Below, piece by piece: positions 7,402 to 14,136 of a stretch of DNA of 20,011 bases. Source of the DNA: an uncultured Bacilli bacterium (GTDB taxonomy: Bacteria; Bacillota_I; Bacilli_A; RF39; UBA660); the NCBI GenBank assembly GCA_947598425.1, contig CANQFH010000004.1, forward strand, positions 1 through 20,011, read 5' to 3'. The notes beneath the pieces were generated by a model, which had not been told where the DNA came from, did no database searches, and saw only the letters and a list, made by a program, of their open reading frames with translations. Each line of letters opens with the position of its first letter. Within the stretch, counting starts at the first letter, position 1. The position numbers were made by a program, and so were the translations under genes.

Positions 7402-7926
7402 CTACTTCTTATTTGGCGCTAATAACAAAGACATTTGTTTTCCTTCTAATTTAGGTTCAACTTCAATTTGACTATATTCAGATAAACTATCAGCAAATTG
7501 TAACAAAACATCTTTACCTAATTCAGTATGGGCCATTTCTCGACCTTTAAATTTAATAAAAGCCTTAATTTTATGCCCCTTCTTCAAATATTCAGCTGCA
7601 TTTCTCTTTCTGGTTTCAAAATCATGAACATCGATTCTAACTGAAAGACGATATTCTTTAACTTCTTTATTACTCTCTCGTTGTTTTTTTTGCGTTTCTT
7701 TCAATTTCTTTTGACGTTCATAACGATATTTATTGTAATCCATGATTTTCGCTACTGCTGGTGTACTATTCTCACTCATTAAAACAAGATCAAGTCCCGC
7801 ATAACTAGCAAGTGTCTTAGCATCTTCTAATTTTTTGACACCCATTTTTTCACCATTAGGACCAATAACCATTAATTCTGCAACCTTAATTTGATCATTA
7901 ATTTGCAATTCCTCTGTTTTTGCTAT
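7402..7926 (-). CDS. infC: Translation initiation factor IF-3, probable AUA start
   Basis: IF-3 binds the 30S subunit, prevents premature joining of 50S and checks the start codon-initiator tRNA pairing. The protein has the N-terminal domain ('INDQIKVAELMVIGPNGEKMG', then the 'YNKYRYE' linker) and the C-terminal domain ('LSVRIDVHDFETRKRNAAEYL' region, 'GREMAHTELG'). No ATG lies near the expected N-terminus. A GTG 15 bases upstream falls inside the Shine-Dalgarno sequence itself (GGAGGTG, 7933-7939), so it cannot be served by it. Eight bases after GGAGG lies ATA (7924-7926), followed by GCA AAA ACA GAG. IF-3 genes typically use AUU or similar non-canonical starts so that IF-3 represses its own translation; AUA fits. 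Identity is certain; the start is an inference giving 174 residues. Confidence 0.93.
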   Translation of the reverse strand: MAKTEELQINDQIKVAELMVIGPNGEKMGVKKLEDAKTLASYAGLDLVLMSENSTPAVAKIMDYNKYRYERQKKLKETQKKQRESNKEVKEYRLSVRIDVHDFETRKRNAAEYLKKGHKIKAFIKFKGREMAHTELGKDVLLQFADSLSEYSQIEVEPKLEGKQMSLLLAPNKK

Positions 7927-7944
7927 AAAAAGCACCTCCACTAA

Positions 7945-8061
7945 TTAAAAAGGTAGGTATAATTATACCCACCAAAATTAACATACTTCAAAGTATTCAT
8001 GGCTTTTTACCTATCACTTTCAGCAATCAGGTGGATATAAATCTCTTTCCTTCTTAACAAC
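7945..8061 (-). promoter_or_regulatory. L20-type autoregulatory leader with attenuator terminator, upstream of infC
   Basis: The leader between the promoter (start near 8061) and infC contains, at its 3' end, an almost perfect hairpin (GGTGGGTATAA/TTATACCTACC, 7952-7973) followed by five U, which is an intrinsic terminator ahead of the coding region. An upstream CCACC near 8031 could pair with the GGTGG arm and act as antiterminator. In Bacillus the infC-rpmI-rplT leader is bound by L20, which stabilises the terminator. Position and structure match; the L20-binding elements were not folded in detail. Confidence 0.75.
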
Positions 8062-8067
8062 GTTTAT

Positions 8068-8096
8068 ATCTTATCATTATATTATATGATTGTCAA
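8068..8096 (-). promoter_or_regulatory. Promoter of the infC operon
   Basis: Consensus TTGACA (8091-8096), 17-base spacer, and TAAGAT (8068-8073) with an extended TGA. The same TGATAAGAT -10 occurs at the tRNA-Ala promoter. Confidence 0.65.
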
Positions 8097-8102
8097 TAAT
8101 TT

Positions 8103-9785
8103 TTATTCTTTATTAGCTATTTTATTTTTAATAAATTCTTTAAATTCCTCTAAAGAAATAGTTGTAGTTTCTTCACTACCATAAAGACGATAACTTACTA
8201 AATTTTCATCAACTTCCTTTTGACCAATAATTACAGTTACTGGAATTTTATTAATAACACTTTCACGCATTTTATAACTTAGTTTTTCTTCACGATCATC
8301 TAAATTAAGGCGATAATTATCTAATTCATTTAATAATTTATGAGCATAATCTAAATGATATTTATTATTTACAGGAATAATATTAATTTGAACTGGTGCT
8401 AACCATAATGGTAATGCTCCTTTAGTTTCTTCTAAATAAAAGGCAGTAAAACGATCAAAAGTACCAAAAATAGCCCGATGAATAACTACTGGAATTTGCT
8501 TTTCACCATTACTATCAATATAACTTAGATTAAATCTTCTTGGTAAAAGAAAATCTAATTGACAAGTAGATAAAGTAACTTCAGGACCAATAGCAGGTTT
8601 AACTTCAACATCTAATTTAGGTCCATAAAAAGCAGCTTCACCAATAGCTTCATAAAAATCAATATTAAGTGATGTTAATACTTCTCTTAACTTACTTTCA
8701 GCTTCATTCCACATTTCATCATCATCAAAATATTTTTCTTTATCCTCTTTATCTCTTAAAGATAATCTAAATTTATAATTTTTAATGCCAAAGTCATGAT
8801 AAACATCTAATATTAATTCTACTACTTTTTTAAATTCTTCTCCAATTTGATCCGGTCTAACAAATAAATGGGCATCATTTTGACACATGCAACGAACTCT
8901 TTCTAAACCTTTAACAGCTCCACTGGCTTCATAACGAAAATCTGTAGCAAATTCTCCAATACGAATAGGTAAATCTTTATAAGAATGAATTTCATTACCA
9001 TAAAGAAACATATTTTCTTTATAATGATCCCAATGTCCTGATGTTTTATATAAATCAACAGTGCCGACACATGGAGTATAAACATGTTTATAACCTAATT
9101 TTTGTTCTTTACGATAAATATAATTTTCTAATTCTTTACGAACAATTGCCCCGTTTGGTAACCATAAAGGCATACCCTTTCCTACTAAATCATGAGTCAT
9201 AAATATTCCTAGATTTTTACCAATTTTACGATGATCTCTTTCTTGAGCTTCAGCAAGTTCTTGTAAGTAATCTTCTAAATCTTTTTCATTATCGAAACAT
9301 ACTCCATAGATTCTTTGAAGCATTTTATTATTTTTATCACCTTTCCAATAGGCTCCACTAAACTTAAGTAATTTAAAATACTTAAGTTCCTTTACAGACT
9401 CAACATGAGGACCACGGCAAAGATCAGTAAAATCCCCTTGAGTATAACAAGAAATAACGGTATTATCTTCATCCATTCGCGATATTAAATCTATTTTATA
9501 AGGATCATCTTTAAACATTTCTAAAGCCTCATCCTTACTAAGTTCATGACGGACAATTCTTTTACCATCCTTAGCTATTTTTTTCATTTCTTTTTCAATT
9601 ACAGGAATATCTTCTTCTGTAATAACTTTATCACCTAAATCAATATCATAGTAAAATCCATCTTCAATAACAGGACCTACCCAAAACTTAGCTTCAGGAT
9701 ATAAATGTTTTACTGCTTGGGCAAGTAAATGAGCACAACTATGATTAAGGCGATTTAAGTGTTCATCTTCTTTAATATTTATCAT
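8103..9785 (-). CDS. thrS: Threonyl-tRNA synthetase without TGS domain and with an internal deletion at the zinc site
   Basis: ThrRS charges tRNA-Thr and edits Ser-tRNA-Thr. The 560-residue protein starts directly at the editing domain: His15/His19 (HSCAH) and Cys123/His127 (CRGPH) are all present, so editing looks intact, but the roughly 60-residue N-terminal TGS domain is missing. The class II core has motif 2 'RYEASG...GLERVR', 'IHRAIFG' in motif 3 and a C-terminal anticodon domain ('LPLWLAPVQINIIPV'). Against Bacillus ThrS, 'KENMF' (256-260) is joined directly to 'LYGNEIHSY' (261-269): about 23 residues are gone, including 'RPMNCP', whose Cys is the first of three zinc ligands. The other two ligands (His306 in NDAH and the His of IHRAI) remain, and two extra cysteines (C299, C301) sit nearby. 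Reading frame is intact. AGGAGGA precedes the start; a T-box controls expression. Confidence 0.95.
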   Translation of the reverse strand: MINIKEDEHLNRLNHSCAHLLAQAVKHLYPEAKFWVGPVIEDGFYYDIDLGDKVITEEDIPVIEKEMKKIAKDGKRIVRHELSKDEALEMFKDDPYKIDLISRMDEDNTVISCYTQGDFTDLCRGPHVESVKELKYFKLLKFSGAYWKGDKNNKMLQRIYGVCFDNEKDLEDYLQELAEAQERDHRKIGKNLGIFMTHDLVGKGMPLWLPNGAIVRKELENYIYRKEQKLGYKHVYTPCVGTVDLYKTSGHWDHYKENMFLYGNEIHSYKDLPIRIGEFATDFRYEASGAVKGLERVRCMCQNDAHLFVRPDQIGEEFKKVVELILDVYHDFGIKNYKFRLSLRDKEDKEKYFDDDEMWNEAESKLREVLTSLNIDFYEAIGEAAFYGPKLDVEVKPAIGPEVTLSTCQLDFLLPRRFNLSYIDSNGEKQIPVVIHRAIFGTFDRFTAFYLEETKGALPLWLAPVQINIIPVNNKYHLDYAHKLLNELDNYRLNLDDREEKLSYKMRESVINKIPVTVIIGQKEVDENLVSYRLYGSEETTTISLEEFKEFIKNKIANKE

Positions 9786-9798
9786 TATTTTTTCCTCC

Positions 9799-9963
9799 TT
9801 ATATTAAAACATGACTTTCTTTAACTAATTCTTTGAATTTTCCCCAAAAGATGGCTCCTGATAATTTAATAGCTGATTGCCTAAATTGTTCAATAAGCCT
9901 AAAAATCTTCCTTTCCAATAAAAAAAGAACTATACCAAGGAGTATATAAATACACGGTACCAT
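9799..9963 (-). CDS. Possible 54-residue small protein overlapping the thrS T-box and ending at the thrS ribosome binding site
   Basis: An open frame starts at the ATG inside the T-box motif (GGATGGTACC; ATG at 9961-9963), runs through the terminator and ends in TAA directly adjoining the thrS Shine-Dalgarno sequence. The product would have a hydrophobic N-terminal segment (MVPCIYILLGIVLFLLERK) and a basic amphipathic remainder (IEQFRQSAIKLSGAI, then WGKFKELVKESHVLI). AAAGG lies right against the ATG, poorly spaced. About 120 bases between terminator and thrS are otherwise unexplained, which is long for a T-box gene. A product similar to nothing I recognise; chance is a real possibility. Confidence 0.3.
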   Translation of the reverse strand: MVPCIYILLGIVLFLLERKIFRLIEQFRQSAIKLSGAIFWGKFKELVKESHVLI

Positions 9964-10118
9964 CCTTTTATTTAACTTAAATTATGATAACGGCCTAAAC
10001 CGGAGTTTATTAACTCACTCAAAGAATAGTAATTATTAGGGTTTTAATTGATTTTCACCAACCATCAATTCTCTACTTAAAACTATCTAATAATCGTGTT
10101 TCTTATCAACGTTTTACA
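9920..10118 (-). promoter_or_regulatory. Threonine T-box riboswitch upstream of thrS
   Basis: T-box leaders sense uncharged tRNA and let transcription continue into the synthetase gene. Seen here: the T-box motif AAGGATGGTACCGTG (9952-9966 region), whose TGGT bulge would pair with the ACCA end of tRNA-Thr; Stem I with an ATTATTAG/CTAATAAT upper helix and an AAGAA/TTCTT basal helix enclosing a specifier ACU (Thr; plus strand 10028-10030); the GGTTGGTGAAAA apical region; and a terminator with seven U (9920-9926). The terminator stem (9931-9936 with 9941-9946) is short and partly wobble-paired, so the off state may involve more extended pairing with the T-box strand. Confidence 0.88.
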
Positions 10119-10123
10119 AACCT

Positions 10124-10152
10124 ATTTTAACATCGTTATTAATATAATGCAA
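10124..10152 (-). promoter_or_regulatory. Promoter of the thrS T-box transcript
   Basis: TTGCAT (10147-10152), 17 bases, TAAAAT (10124-10129) on the minus strand, directly downstream of and touching the yidD stop. Confidence 0.55.
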
Positions 10153-10155
10153 TAG

Positions 10156-10362
10156 TTAAGGCACTAAATCAATACCACCTTTATGGAAAGGATGGCATTT
10201 TAAAAGTCTTTTTATAGTTAAAAATAATCCTTTAAAAGCTCCATATTTAGTAATAGCTATTTTAGCATATTCAGAACAAGTGGGATAAAAACGACATTTA
10301 GAATGACTAGATAAAGGGATACTTTGATAAAAGGCAATTAATTTTAATAACAATGTTTTCAT
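10156..10362 (-). CDS. yidD: Membrane protein insertion efficiency factor YidD
   Basis: A 68-residue protein of the YidD family, which binds the membrane by an N-terminal amphipathic helix and assists YidC-dependent insertion. It has the defining 'CRFYPTCSEYAKIAI' with three family cysteines overall, 'GAFKGLFLTIKRLLKCHPFHKGG' (split here across the basic helix and loop) and the terminal 'GGIDLVP'. The ATG at 10360-10362 matches the family N-terminus (MKTLLLKLIAFYQ); an upstream in-frame TTG would add 14 atypical residues and neither start has a strong Shine-Dalgarno sequence. It is divergent from the Y-family polymerase gene. In many bacteria yidD lies with rnpA/yidC; here it does not. Confidence 0.92.
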   Translation of the reverse strand: MKTLLLKLIAFYQSIPLSSHSKCRFYPTCSEYAKIAITKYGAFKGLFLTIKRLLKCHPFHKGGIDLVP

Positions 10363-10413
10363 ATCTAAAGTATAAATGATTTTAGGAAAACAATCAATTA
10401 CCAAATATAGGTA

Positions 10414-10442
10414 TTGCTATTAACGAATAAACGTACTACAAT
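10414..10442 (+). promoter_or_regulatory. Promoter of the uvrX-yolD pair
   Basis: TTGCTA (10414-10419), 17 bases, TACAAT (10437-10442), start near 10449. No convincing LexA/DinR box was found, although this gene type is often SOS-controlled. Confidence 0.5.
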
Positions 10443-10478
10443 TATATTGACAAACAAATATTTGAAAGGAGGTATATT

Positions 10479-11741
10479 ATGGATTATAGTAAATATCCAG
10501 TAAGGAATATATTATGTATTGATTTAAAGAGTTTTTTTGCTTCAGTTGAGTGTGTAGCAAGAGGTCTTGATCCCTTTAAATATCCTTTAGTTGTAGCTAA
10601 TCCTAATCAAAAAGGAGCCATTACTTTAGCAGTTACTCCTTACCTAAAAGCTTTAGGAGTTAAATCTCGTGGGCGAATTTATGAAATAGATAAAGATATT
10701 AAATATTTTATAGCTAAGCCTAGAATGAATTTATATACCGAAAAAAGCAAAGAAGTTATTAGTATTTACTTAGATTTTATTAGTGAAGATGATTTATATA
10801 TTTATTCAATTGATGAATGTTTTCTCGATGTCACTAATTATCTTAAAATGTACCAAAAAAGTGATAGCGAATTAGCACTAGATATTTTAAATACTATTTT
10901 TGAAAAAACTGGTCTAACTGCAACTTGTGGCATTGGCCCTAATATGCTTTTAGCTAAAGTTGCTATGGATATTGAAGCCAAACATAATCCCAATAATATT
11001 GCCAAATGGACTTATAATGACATTGCAGACAAATTATGGACTATTACTCCCCTTTCGGATATGTGGGGTATTGGCAAAAAAATGGAAAAGAATTTAAATA
11101 AACTAGGATTTTATACCCTTAAAGATATTGCATTATCTAATCCAATGATGTTAAAAGATAAATTTGGAGTAATGGGTTTAGAATTATGGAATCATGCTAA
11201 TGGAATAGATTTAAGTAAAATAGCTGATTATAAAATTTTAGCTAAAAATGAATCTTTTAGTCATTCTCAAGTATTATTTAAAGATTATAATGAAAATAAT
11301 ATTAAATTAATAATTTCAGAAATGGTCGAAGTTTTAACCTCAAGATTACGTAAACATAATAAACAAACTAAAAATATTGGCTTAGGTATTGGTTATTCTA
11401 AAATATATGAAGATGGTTTTTATCACACTATTAAATTAGATAACCCTACCGATAATGCTCAAGAAATACTTAATTATTGTTTAATTATATTTGATAAATT
11501 TTATGAATTTTTACCTATTAGAAAAGTTACTATTAGTTATGGTGATTTGGTAACTAAAAAAGTGGTGCAATTAAATTTATTCAATAATATAGATGAGGAA
11601 AAAGATAATAAAGATATCAATAGTACTATAGATGAAATACAAAATAAATATGGCAAAAATAGTATCTTAAAAGCTACAAATTTATTAAAAGATTCGACAG
11701 CAATTGAAAGAAATAAGAAGATTGGAGGACATTACAAATGA
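10479..11741 (+). CDS. Y-family translesion DNA polymerase, UvrX/YqjW (UmuC-like) type
   Basis: These polymerases copy past damaged bases and raise mutation rates. The 420-residue protein has the catalytic motifs 'CIDLKSFFASVE' (Asp15) and 'YSIDECFLDV' (Asp112, Glu113), the thumb helix-hairpin-helix 'MWGIGKKMEKNLNKLG', a little-finger domain, and a beta-clamp-binding motif QLNLF (364-368). The tail 'KKIGGHYK' is typical of the UvrX/YqjW branch rather than DinB. The ATG follows a strong AAAGGAGG. The stop codon (TGA) overlaps the start of the YolD-like gene as ATGA, so the two are translationally coupled, the common arrangement for this subfamily on phages, plasmids and chromosomes. Codon use resembles the neighbours, so recent transfer is not indicated. 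Confidence 0.92.
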   Translation: MDYSKYPVRNILCIDLKSFFASVECVARGLDPFKYPLVVANPNQKGAITLAVTPYLKALGVKSRGRIYEIDKDIKYFIAKPRMNLYTEKSKEVISIYLDFISEDDLYIYSIDECFLDVTNYLKMYQKSDSELALDILNTIFEKTGLTATCGIGPNMLLAKVAMDIEAKHNPNNIAKWTYNDIADKLWTITPLSDMWGIGKKMEKNLNKLGFYTLKDIALSNPMMLKDKFGVMGLELWNHANGIDLSKIADYKILAKNESFSHSQVLFKDYNENNIKLIISEMVEVLTSRLRKHNKQTKNIGLGIGYSKIYEDGFYHTIKLDNPTDNAQEILNYCLIIFDKFYEFLPIRKVTISYGDLVTKKVVQLNLFNNIDEEKDNKDINSTIDEIQNKYGKNSILKATNLLKDSTAIERNKKIGGHYK

Positions 11742-12058
11742 ATATATCAGATAGAGGAATTATTAAATGGCAACCTTTTAATTCCTGTTTTAATGCACAA
11801 TTAGTTATTAAAGATATTAAAAAAGTTAAGAATAGAAAAACATATCCTAATTTATCAGAAGATCAATTAGAAAATATTGAAGAAAAAATAAAGGAAGCTT
11901 ACAATTTAAAATTATTTGTTCAAATTAAATATTATTACGATGGGATTATTAATGTCATCGAAGGACAAATCAATGGTATAAGCCCTAATGATCAAAAATT
12001 ATATCTAAATAATAAAATAATTTATTTTAAACAAATATTAAATGTTAAAGAATTATAA
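11738..12058 (+). CDS. YolD-like family protein
   Basis: A 106-residue member of the YolD family (PF08863), recognised by the opening 'DRGIIKWQPF' and the beta-rich remainder ('KLFVQIKYYYDGIINVIEGQI' region). YolD-like proteins are nearly always encoded beside a UmuC/UvrX polymerase, and have been proposed to act as an UmuD-like partner; the biochemistry is not established. The start overlaps the polymerase stop codon (ATGA), and GGAGG lies nine bases upstream. The stop is one base from the stop of the opposing gene, with no terminator hairpin between them. Confidence 0.88.
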   Translation: MNISDRGIIKWQPFNSCFNAQLVIKDIKKVKNRKTYPNLSEDQLENIEEKIKEAYNLKLFVQIKYYYDGIINVIEGQINGISPNDQKLYLNNKIIYFKQILNVKEL

Positions 12059-12059
12059 A

Positions 12060-12770
12060 TTAATATTCCCCATTTTTTATTAAATTGTTAAAATCATCTA
12101 TAGCATCATTTTCTAATAAATATAACATTTTGTTTAAATAAAATTCTGTTGTATGATAGTCTTTAGTAGTATCAAAAGAATATTTATCATTGATTTCATA
12201 AGAAAATTCAATTAATTCATGTTCTGTATAAGCACCATACCATGAAACCAAAGGAAGGGGTAACATTGCTCCCTTAGTCGATACTTTTATTTGTTTTTTA
12301 TTTAAAATAGTAATTATTTTATAAAATATATCTTCATGTTTTTTACCTAATTTTAAAGTAACATCAACTAAATCATCACTACTAACTTTAGAATTGACAG
12401 TATTTTTAATAATCCCATTTAAGGCATCATCTTCCACTACTTCACCATTTAAATAAATAGCACTGTGAAGAACTTCAATATTATTAGTAGTAAGAATATC
12501 AAATAATTTTAAAATTCTTTCTTTAAATAAATCAAAATTTTCCATAGTTACTTTTTCCATAGTATATTGTAAATTAATTTTACTAAAAGCAATACTAGCA
12601 GAATTATTAAATCCTGTAATAATTGGTACTAATAAATTATCTGTTTCATTTAAAACATTAAAACTAGGAAACTCGTCTTTTAAACTAGTACTTAACACCT
12701 TCAATATTTCTTGATGATTATCTACAATATTAAACCAAAATGTGCCACTAAAACAATTAATTTTCATCAT
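12060..12770 (-). CDS. Conserved hypothetical protein, 236 residues
   Basis: I do not recognise this gene with confidence. It is a soluble protein with no signal peptide or membrane segment. The middle part ('SIAFSKINLQYTMEKVT' followed by 'YLNGE') weakly recalls the TIGR04255 family of sporadically distributed bacterial proteins, but this is a guess. Two adjacent ATGs open the frame, with AGGTGAT just upstream; the second is better spaced. It converges on the uvrX-yolD pair and follows the 217-residue membrane-protein gene behind a terminator, so it probably has its own promoter. Base composition and codon use are like its neighbours. Confidence 0.75.
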   Translation of the reverse strand: MMKINCFSGTFWFNIVDNHQEILKVLSTSLKDEFPSFNVLNETDNLLVPIITGFNNSASIAFSKINLQYTMEKVTMENFDLFKERILKLFDILTTNNIEVLHSAIYLNGEVVEDDALNGIIKNTVNSKVSSDDLVDVTLKLGKKHEDIFYKIITILNKKQIKVSTKGAMLPLPLVSWYGAYTEHELIEFSYEINDKYSFDTTKDYHTTEFYLNKMLYLLENDAIDDFNNLIKNGEY

Positions 12771-12794
12771 ATCACCTACATAAATATTATAACA

Positions 12795-12819
12795 TGAAAA
12801 AAGCTTTTATTAAGCTTTC
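12795..12819 (-). terminator. Terminator after the 217-residue membrane-protein gene
   Basis: Stem GAAAGCTT/AAGCTTTT (12812-12819 with 12795-12805) followed leftward by six U. The stop codon of the gene lies in the loop. Confidence 0.65.
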
Positions 12820-13463
12820 ATTTCAAAAGATTGTAACATATATTCAATTCTAGATTTAATATTGCGATCATTACTAGAAGTATTTGGAGTTTTAACAGTT
12901 ATTTTATATGTTTTATCTTTAGTAGACAAATAATACTCATCTGTATAATTATCTAGTTTAATAGTGCAACTAGTATAACTTAAATCTAAATCAGCTTTAG
13001 TACAATTAGAAGGCATCTTTGACTTCTCAACAACCACTAATATTTTATCAGCATTAATAAATTTAAAAATATCTTGAGATTTATATTTAAAAACTGAAAT
13101 ATTATTAATATCATAACGCATTGAATAATCTAAATCACTGACATATTTTTGAGTAGTAATTAATTCATCTTTACCAGAAATATTGATGTATTCGAGTTTT
13201 TTATCTGTTGACATGTTAATTTTAATATCATTATGCTCAACAAAGAAGTAATTCATCAAATAAACTATAGACAATGATAAAAAGATTACTCCTAAAAAAA
13301 CACATACTTGCATTACAAAAGCATTACTAGGATATTTCTTTTTGAATTCTTCCTTTTTTGCAGTGTTTTCTTTATTTTTAGAAGTATTTGCTTTTTGATT
13401 TTTATAGTTAGCATTTTTGGAATTATAATTATTATTGCGATTATTTTCTTTTTTCTTTGCCAT
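12810..13463 (-). CDS. Single-pass membrane protein with Asn/Lys-rich cytoplasmic N-terminus
   Basis: Not assignable to a named family. Residues 1-46 are low-complexity and basic (many Asn and Lys), followed by one transmembrane segment at about 49-72 ('FVMQVCVFLGVIFLSLSIVY') and an extracytoplasmic domain of about 145 residues with two cysteines ('SNCTKADLDLSYTSCTI') that could form a disulfide. Topology by the positive-inside rule is N-in/C-out. The start ATG (13461-13463) has AGGTAGTG upstream. It is transcribed leftward on its own. The 160 bases upstream (13464-13624) hold no gene; a TTGACA lies there on the minus strand without a good -10 at the right distance. Confidence 0.75.
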   Translation of the reverse strand: MAKKKENNRNNNYNSKNANYKNQKANTSKNKENTAKKEEFKKKYPSNAFVMQVCVFLGVIFLSLSIVYLMNYFFVEHNDIKINMSTDKKLEYINISGKDELITTQKYVSDLDYSMRYDINNISVFKYKSQDIFKFINADKILVVVEKSKMPSNCTKADLDLSYTSCTIKLDNYTDEYYLSTKDKTYKITVKTPNTSSNDRNIKSRIEYMLQSFEMKA

Positions 13464-13624
13464 AGCATCACTACCTTTATTTTAATAATACTACTTATTT
13501 TAATTTTGAGCAATAAATATTAATGGGAACTTGTCAATTAAATATAAATTCTCATTATTAGTATAAGATAATATTAAGGTTTTATACATTAAGAAAAAAA
13601 TATGATAAAAAAGTACAAAAAAAC

Positions 13625-13653
13625 TTGATTATCTTAAATTTATATGATAAGAT
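13625..13653 (+). promoter_or_regulatory. Promoter of tRNA-Ala
   Basis: TTGATT (13625-13630), 17 bases, TAAGAT (13648-13653) with extended TGA; the predicted start is a few bases before the tRNA. Confidence 0.6.
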
Positions 13654-13666
13654 TAGGTTGTCGTCT

Positions 13667-13743
13667 GGGGGATTAGCTCAGCTGGCTAGAGCACCTGCCC
13701 TGCACGCAGGGGGTCGCGGGTTCGAATCCCACATCCTCCACCA
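13667..13743 (+). tRNA. tRNA-Ala (anticodon TGC), CCA encoded
   Basis: A 77-base tRNA. The acceptor GGGGGAT/ATCCTCC contains the G3-U70 pair that defines tRNA-Ala for AlaRS. D-stem GCTC/GAGC, anticodon stem CCTGC/GCAGG, anticodon TGC, T-loop TTCGAAT, then A73 and CCA. Two positions are unusual: base 33 reads C instead of the nearly invariant U (loop CCTGCAC), and the T-stem GCGGG/CCCAC has a C50-A64 mismatch. Confidence 0.93.
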
Positions 13744-13753
13744 GATTGTTATT

Positions 13754-13778
13754 AAACTTGAGATATTCAAGTTTTTTT
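13754..13778 (+). terminator. Terminator of tRNA-Ala
   Basis: Stem AAACTTGA/TCAAGTTT (13754-13761 with 13767-13774, loop of five) followed by a run of T, ten bases after the tRNA. Confidence 0.75.
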
Positions 13779-13791
13779 ATTTAATAAATAT

Positions 13792-13823
13792 AAAAACTAC
13801 TTTCGTTTTATCAAAAGTAGTTT
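13792..13823 (-). terminator. Terminator of rpoZ
   Basis: Stem AAACTACTTT/AAAGTAGTTT (13794-13803 with 13814-13823, loop of ten) followed leftward by five U, about 20 bases beyond the rpoZ stop. Confidence 0.7.
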
Positions 13824-13845
13824 ATTTAATTTTAGAAAATATATG

Positions 13846-14046
13846 TTATTTTTTTATAACTTTAATCAATCCATTTTCTAATTCTTCCAATGCTCTACCA
13901 ATATCCTTTTTACTTTTATAGTTATTAATACGCATTTGATAATGAGAAGTTTCTAACATTTGCTTACTTCTCTTGGAAGCAACATGAACTAACATATACT
14001 TAGAGTCAACAATATTTAAAAGTTTATCAATTGATGGATATAACAT
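13846..14046 (-). CDS. rpoZ: DNA-directed RNA polymerase subunit omega
   Basis: Omega stabilises the beta-prime subunit during RNA polymerase assembly. The 66-residue protein has the characteristic opening 'MLYPSIDKLLNIVDSKYMLV', the 'ASKRSKQM' helix, and 'KKDIGRALEELENGLI', the omega motif with its conserved ALEE. The size is normal for Firmicutes. The ATG at 14044-14046 has AAGGAG about ten bases upstream. It stands alone; in Bacillus it usually follows gmk and precedes coaBC, neither of which is here. An opposing plus-strand frame across this stretch only reads through tRNA-Ala and is not a gene. Confidence 0.9.
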   Translation of the reverse strand: MLYPSIDKLLNIVDSKYMLVHVASKRSKQMLETSHYQMRINNYKSKKDIGRALEELENGLIKVIKK

Positions 14047-14136
14047 CTAATCACTACTCCTTACATTAATATATTACTAAATAAATCACAAATAATACAA
14101 TGTTTATAAAAAATTTTGACATTGATTTGACCAAAT

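Noticed and set aside
8903..9085. Minus-strand 60-codon frame inside thrS, considered as a frameshifted piece explaining the missing segment
   Set aside because: Its translation does not contain the missing ThrRS residues; the thrS frame itself is continuous through the junction, so the gap is a deletion and not a frameshift.
10420..10445. Possible LexA/DinR box upstream of the UvrX-like gene
   Set aside because: The bases (CGAATAAACGTAC) do not fit the GAAC-N4-GTTC dyad.
10447..10452. TTGACA just before the UvrX-like gene as its -35
   Set aside because: A correctly spaced -10 would fall on the start codon; TTGCTA-17-TACAAT further upstream is better.
11738..12058. UvrX-YolD pair as evidence of a prophage
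   Set aside because: No integrase, capsid, portal, lysis or repeat structure is present, and codon use matches the neighbours; this pair is also common on ordinary chromosomes.
13625..13921. 98-codon plus-strand frame across tRNA-Ala
   Set aside because: It reads through a structured tRNA, two terminators and the antisense of rpoZ; not coding.
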